Shown piece by piece: positions 59,761-64,000 of a stretch of DNA of 64,000 nucleotides. This DNA comes from Malus domestica (taxonomy: Eukaryota > Streptophyta > Magnoliopsida > Rosales > Rosaceae): NCBI RefSeq assembly GCF_042453785.1, contig NC_091661.1, positions 31,363,501 through 31,427,500 on the forward strand. The letters run 5' to 3'. The position numbers and the translations under genes were made by a program. Each line of letters starts with the position of its first letter. Position 1 is the stretch's first letter. The notes below the pieces were generated by a model. The model saw nothing but the letters and a program-made list of their open reading frames with translations. It was not told where the DNA came from and made no database searches.

Positions 59761-60133
59761 CCCTAGGCCATCAAATTACTCGAAACTTTAACGCATCAAA
59801 TTCCAATTCAGCGAATCGAACCGGAACAATCAGGATCAGACAAACACAGAGATATGCAAAAATCCTAGTTACCACGGGAACAGCATCGACGTTTCGAACA
59901 GGACAGCGATGGAATTACCTGAAAAAGGAACCTTAAAGGGACCGTACGGATGTGGATCGGTACCAGAAAGTCTTCCTCGGAGACAGCGACAGAGACAGAC
60001 GCAGAGGATAGAGAAGCAAATTGCTACGATGGACTCGGATTGCAGAAAGCAATCAACTTTTTCTTTCTTTTCCTTTTTTTTTTTTCAAAAAAATTGGTTG
60101 CGATAATTTTGTTTCGTGGGGCCTATTTATAGT

Positions 60134-60475
60134 CGGGAATTTTAACGAAAAGTTCGGTACTATTTATTTTAATGAAAGATGCATTTTTGCTCATCACCAT
60201 TTAATGTGACGTATGATTATCATTCTATTTAATATCGTTAGATGAATTTGAAATTCGAGATTCGAGTAATGGATAAGCACAAATCTCAAAATTCAAACTC
60301 ATCTAGCGGTGATAAATAGGATGGTGAGCATACACCACATATATGATGGTGAGCAAAAATGCACTCATATTTTTACGTTAAAAGATCAATCCTAGTATTA
60401 TTTATTTACTCTTTATTTTATCTTCCTTATTAAAATTTAAAATTCTCAAATCTTTTTCATTAATATTCTCTTTAT
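60134..60475 (-). mobile_element. MULE-type MITE, family M copy 4, split by a nested MITE
   Basis: The right half of family M is at 60134-60183 (GGAATTTTAACGAAAAG on the plus strand). The other half resumes at about 60372-60475 (TTTTACGTTAAAAGATCAAT through TTTTTCATTAAT). The 185-bp piece between them is absent from the three other copies. Confidence 0.75.
60184..60371. mobile_element. Nested fold-back MITE
   Basis: Inserted in the family M copy. Its ends TTTTTGCTCATCACCAT and ATGGTGAGCAAAAATGC are inverted complements, and inner arms around ATCGTTAGATGAATTTGAA and TTCAAACTCATCTAGCGGT also pair. Confidence 0.75.
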
Positions 60476-61154
60476 TAGTACACCTTTCCCGGCAATTTGA
60501 TTTCGTACGAATTGACTCGGGCCGAAAGTTATGGGCCCATCTTTTGGACCGGAGAGCTTGGGCTTCTTATTTTTTGAATTTTTCTTTTCGGCCAAGTAAC
60601 TGATTTTTAAACTGTTGGTTTCTTGAACCGTATGTAAAAAGGGTATAACTGGTATTTTATAATTCGGTTGATAAATGCTGCTTTTTAGGTCATAGTATAG
60701 ATGGTAAGTTTTCGCTCTTGTTGTTGAAATTTGGAAAGAGTTAACAAAACCCTAACCCCAGGTGCGGATGGAAATAGGGACCAAGGAGATGAGTTCAAAA
60801 AGTATACATATGAAAGTCTTCTGAGGACTTTTCGAATGTTTGGTACGGGTCTCTTTTGTGCCTACTGAATGTTTGATGTGATGCATACTAGGCATATGTC
60901 GACATGTCGTGTCAAGAGCACTCAACGAGTTCTCTCTATATCATAATTGCTTTGGCATATGCCGATGTATTTTTACATGTGCACAACAAACTCACTAAGT
61001 GAATAAACTGATTTGGTATTTAACATTGGGACCTCCAAAGTTCAAATATCCGCCACTACCTAACTTTAACCCTAACCCTAATGCTCTGTTGATTGGTTAT
61101 TCAATTATGCGGATCATAACAGCATTGTCGTTGCTGGGCATGATATTGTTAAGC
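60476..61154. other. Intergenic, no recognised gene
   Basis: No reading frame or RNA gene is supported. Confidence 0.45.
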
Positions 61155-61372
61155 CAATATATGTAACTGGAAAGGGATCCGGAGAGGATCCCTTCCACCA
61201 AATCCACCCAATCACCTAATCCGGGCCCTTGAAATTTGATTTAAAGGCTAAAGTTATTATAACTTTTAAAGGGGTCCCTGTTTGTAGCCGTTGGATCAAA
61301 TTTCAAGGGCCTGGATTGATTGATTGGGTGAATTTGATGGAAGGGATCCCGAGAGGATCCCTTTCCTATGTA
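61155..61372. mobile_element. MITE family D, copy 2
   Basis: AAAGGGATCCGGAGAGGATC at the left and GAGAGGATCCCTTTCC at the right, with the inner arms CCCTTGAAATTTGAT and ATCAAATTTCAAGGG shared with 52080-52262. Confidence 0.88.
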
Positions 61373-61502
61373 ACTGAACATTTTCAAAACAAATCAGTAA
61401 TTTGAAGCTAGCTATAAATTGATTGTGTTTCTTTTTATATATAATTCTCTTCTGTCATCTCGTCTGCCATTCAGATTCAACCATCTAGCGTCTACGAAGA
61501 AA

Positions 61503-62153
61503 ATGGAAGAAGATTTTGAACAGCACAAGAAAGTGGAAGAAACAGCTCCTTATGAACACAGCAGAATCCAAGCGAGTAAATATTGATACCATGCATGCTG
61601 CTTATGCTATTGCATTCTATGATTATTCCCTACTTTCTTAATTTAAATGTTCGAACTCGTAACTGCCATTGTGCAGGCATGTCGTCCATCTGTGCAGGCA
61701 TGTCGCCCATCTCCGTACTCGGGATCTTAAGCCTGAGATTCTTGATGAGGTAATGAAAATGGTGGGCCGCATATCGGATAATTTGTGAGGTACTTTGTTC
61801 TGGAAAGATAAAAACGAAGCGATTCTAATTTGGTATATAGTGGGATTTTTCCAGGAGTCGAAGAATATGGTTATCTATGTATGTAAAATCAAGTGGATAT
61901 ATCTGTTAAGACGCTGCATTCATTCTATATCTTGTCTGTAGTACATGTCGTAATCACTTTGGAATTTTGAGTTTTTTTTTTTTTTTTTTTTTTTGTTGTA
62001 GGCCGCTGGCGGTATAGATGCAGTTACATCCACAAATGAGCAGGTAGTTAAATTAATTCAAGTAATACAGTCGATGATGGACAAGAAGAGGTCGCCCTTT
62101 TGCCGGAGATGCCCTAGTGGGATGATGACGAAGATGAAGAGTGAACAGTGGTG
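61503..62153 (+). CDS. Possible small gene or gene remnant, unrecognised
   Basis: A short exon-like start at 61503 reads MEEDFEQHKKVEETAPYEHS and ends at a GTAAAT donor (about 61577). Downstream, 61678-61750 could encode RHVAHLRTRDLKPEILDE before a GTAATG donor, and 62003-62152 reads GGIDAVTSTNEQVVKLIQ. The obvious splice choices do not keep one frame through all three parts, and a 21-T run precedes the last. A small tandem repeat (GGCATGTCGYCCATCT, twice) sits in the second part. It may be a decayed gene; I do not recognise a family. Confidence 0.25.
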
Positions 62154-62804
62154 AGGAAATGTTTTCGCTAGAGTAATTACAACTTACAAGAGGATGATAT
62201 GCCAGTCTTAAATGCATGTCATGCCATTGCTAGTTTGTACCGAAACAGTTTTTTACTGAAAATTTGCACTATGATGAGGTGTAATACGAGGCAGAACAGG
62301 AGAGGATGAGACAGAAAAGAGTGAGGAGGTTTGGTAGATCTTGTTAGTACAGAAAGCAGTATGATGGAGTTGTACGAAGCGGAACACACAACACAGATGA
62401 TCATGAGACAGGAAAGAGTGAGGAGGTTTAGGACGTTTGGTTCAAATGCAATCAATCAATAAATTTTCAATCTCTTAGGAGAATATAACAGTTGAGCAAT
62501 TTTACAAAAAATGCAGATCAATTCTAAGGGAATACGAAGAGGAAACAACTGAAATTTTCATGTAATTTCTTCTATTTTCTTCCAACAAAAACATTCCTAA
62601 TTATTAAAACAGTTTCACACAACACTATATACCTATCCTAAGTATATACCAGTTACCACTACTTTTTGAGTCAATGCTCAACCTAATGAAAGCAAAGTAT
62701 TTTGTTTTGCTCTTCTATATGTTTCAAATGACAAAATAAATACACAATTAGCATAAGCTCCCGCTAAAAACAATCGAAAAGTGCCTTTCCCGGGTCATCA
62801 CGCT
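62154..62804. other. Intergenic; probable 3' region of the EF-hand gene at right
   Basis: A near-repeat around GAAAGAGTGAGGAGGTTTGG lies at about 62316-62440 (two copies). No gene is recognised. Confidence 0.5.
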
Positions 62805-64000
62805 TCAGAATTCGTCATGCAAATCTTCATCAAGATTTTCGTTGATGCTGCCATCATAGACTGTGTTGTAGAAAACATAATCATGATCGAGCATCTCCTC
62901 GAGCGTTAATTTTCCATCTTTGTTACCATCCGCCTGAATCGAACAATGCCACGCATTTCATTTCAGATTCATTTCAGCATATCTCATTGATAGGAGTACA
63001 CCGATTGAAACATTACTAACCTCCAACATCAGAAAGCTTGCATAATATTTAGCATAGGACAATTCTCCTGGGTGAATGTAATGTAGGATTGGTTTCAATT
63101 CTTCCACTTCCAAGTGTCTGTCAAACATGTTTCGATTTCAAAAGAGATTAGTAAAGTCCTGTAAACTATAATCTTGGCAGCAAAGGAAGAAAATAAAAAA
63201 AATTAGGTCAAAAAATGTGTTAGCTTGAGGTTCAAGGCATGCATGCATACTTGTTCTTGTTCACATCAAGTTCTGTAAATTTCTGTTCTGGCGAGGGTAC
63301 ATTCTTCCCGCCCGTTTCAAATTCTACGTAACTCTTGTAATTATCATAAGCGTTGTGTAAAAACTCCATGAAATTCATTTTCCCATCCTTATCCTTGTCC
63401 ATCCGCCTGTAAATTATGGGCAGACATTCGTTAATCCGTTCCTTAATTTGCAACAAGTTATTCAGGAAAAATATAAGAGGCATTAATATGTTAAGATATG
63501 TGAGAAAATGTACTTCATTTTTTCTCTCAACAGCCATTTGTGAATTTCTTCATTGTTGCTGTCTTCTGGGTGCAACAAACTGCAACAAAAATACAAATTA
63601 AACAAAAATATTTATGTTCAACCAAAATTCTCAGAAATAAAATGTTGGCCATAGTAAATATGAAATGAAGAGAATTATTTACTCTTTCAATTCATTGAAG
63701 TTTAGTAATCCATTCTTATCAGCATCTGCATTCTCAAATTGTTGCTTCCACCATCCAGCTTCTCCGTGCTCCATTTTGTTTTTCGCTGTTTCACCAAAGT
63801 TGAAAACCAAAGTTGAAGAAACTAGAAGTTTTTTTTTTAATGCATCCCGTCCCTCTTACAGACAGACAGTACGTCCTGCACAGAGAATTTCTGCATATAT
63901 ATTCACAAACATATAAAGCAATAAGTATAGGTAGTTAAATACCTAGATCCTTAGTGGAAAACTTGGGCAGATACTCCGCGAAAGAAATTGTTCCATCACC
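62805..64000 (-). CDS. EF-hand protein of the reticulocalbin/calumenin type (partial, C-terminal part)
   Basis: The gene continues past the right edge. Exons on the minus strand: >64000-63943, 63785-63683, 63579-63514, 63406-63251, 63117-63021 and 62933-62805, all phase-consistent. EF-hand loops in order are a partial GDGTISFAEYL, DADKNGLLNFNEL, DKDKDGKMNFMEF, the weaker DVNKNKHLEVEEL, and EADGNKDGKLTLEEM. The conserved block LLHPEDSNNEEIHKWLLREK lies between hands two and three. The C-terminus is EDLHDEF, close to the HDEL retention signal, which suggests residence in the ER or secretory pathway; the signal peptide would be outside the window. From memory this resembles At4g27790, which in Arabidopsis sits beside TAP38 (At4g27800). 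Confidence 0.9.

Larger units (their letters stand above)
58756..60050 (-). promoter_or_regulatory. KPNB1 5' leader with 1.15-kb leader intron
   Basis: A leader exon at about 60050-59919 ends TTTTTCAG|GTAATT; the intron runs 59918-58769. It carries a retroelement fragment and a perfect 138-bp tandem duplication. Introns in the 5'UTR of highly expressed plant genes often enhance expression; whether this one does is not visible. Confidence 0.7.

Noticed and set aside
59416-59766. Frames of 112-114 codons on both strands
   Set aside because: Created by the perfect 138-bp duplication within the KPNB1 leader intron; no similarity to known proteins.
1-64000. CRISPR arrays, bacterial operons, riboswitches or phage-like defence systems
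   Set aside because: The sequence is plainly plant nuclear DNA with spliced genes; the tandem arrays have no spacer-repeat structure.

Overview
This is a nuclear window from a flowering plant. The genes are rich in GT-AG introns, intergenic DNA is AT-rich and loaded with small transposons, and every confident protein reads as a dicot orthologue. A Cassandra-type LTR carrying a 5S rRNA-like domain, two Au-type SINE copies and the overall gene structures suggest Rosaceae (apple or pear type). That placement is inference, not proof.

Layout. 1-10 kb holds the 5' end of a cyclic nucleotide-gated channel gene (minus strand), plus shuffled, partly inverted copies of its exon 2, intron 1 and upstream region, interrupted by SINEs, a 160-bp MITE, a gag-only Copia fossil and a hAT-like insert. 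10-13 kb is intergenic with MITEs. 13-16.4 kb is an ABIL (SCAR/WAVE complex) gene; 17.0-18.6 kb is a small four-exon Pcc1 gene (KEOPS complex); 20.2-22.9 kb is a ten-exon alpha/beta hydrolase. 24.1-26.0 kb is a tandem-repeat block with 126-136 bp units followed by 330-bp units. 26.2-28.9 kb is a tail-anchored protein of unknown function; 30.9-34.2 kb is a kinesin-light-chain-like TPR protein, probably plastid-targeted; 35.3-38.9 kb is an RCF3/HOS5-type five-KH-domain RNA-binding protein. 39-44 kb is intergenic with two Cassandra LTR pieces in inverted orientation. 44.4-46.1 kb is PTAC7 and 47.1-49.8 kb is the thylakoid phosphatase TAP38/PPH1. 50.5-51.0 kb is a very small three-exon gene for a PSY-type tyrosine-sulfated peptide precursor. 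56.1-60.0 kb is importin beta-1 (KPNB1), and the window ends in an EF-hand protein of the reticulocalbin type ending in HDEF.

Functionally this is an ordinary gene-rich euchromatic block. There is no operon-like unit. Three products act in or are predicted for plastids (PTAC7, TAP38, the TPR protein), and others serve tRNA modification, mRNA processing, nuclear import, actin nucleation and peptide signalling. From memory, most neighbours recall Arabidopsis loci on chromosome 5 (At5g530xx-534xx), with inserts matching At5g2431x (ABIL3, PTAC7) and At4g2779x-2780x (EF-hand, TAP38). This would fit an ancestral block that fractionated differently in Arabidopsis.

Exon boundaries were read by hand from splice sites and reading-frame continuity. 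For each fully contained gene the summed exon length is a multiple of three and ends in one stop codon.
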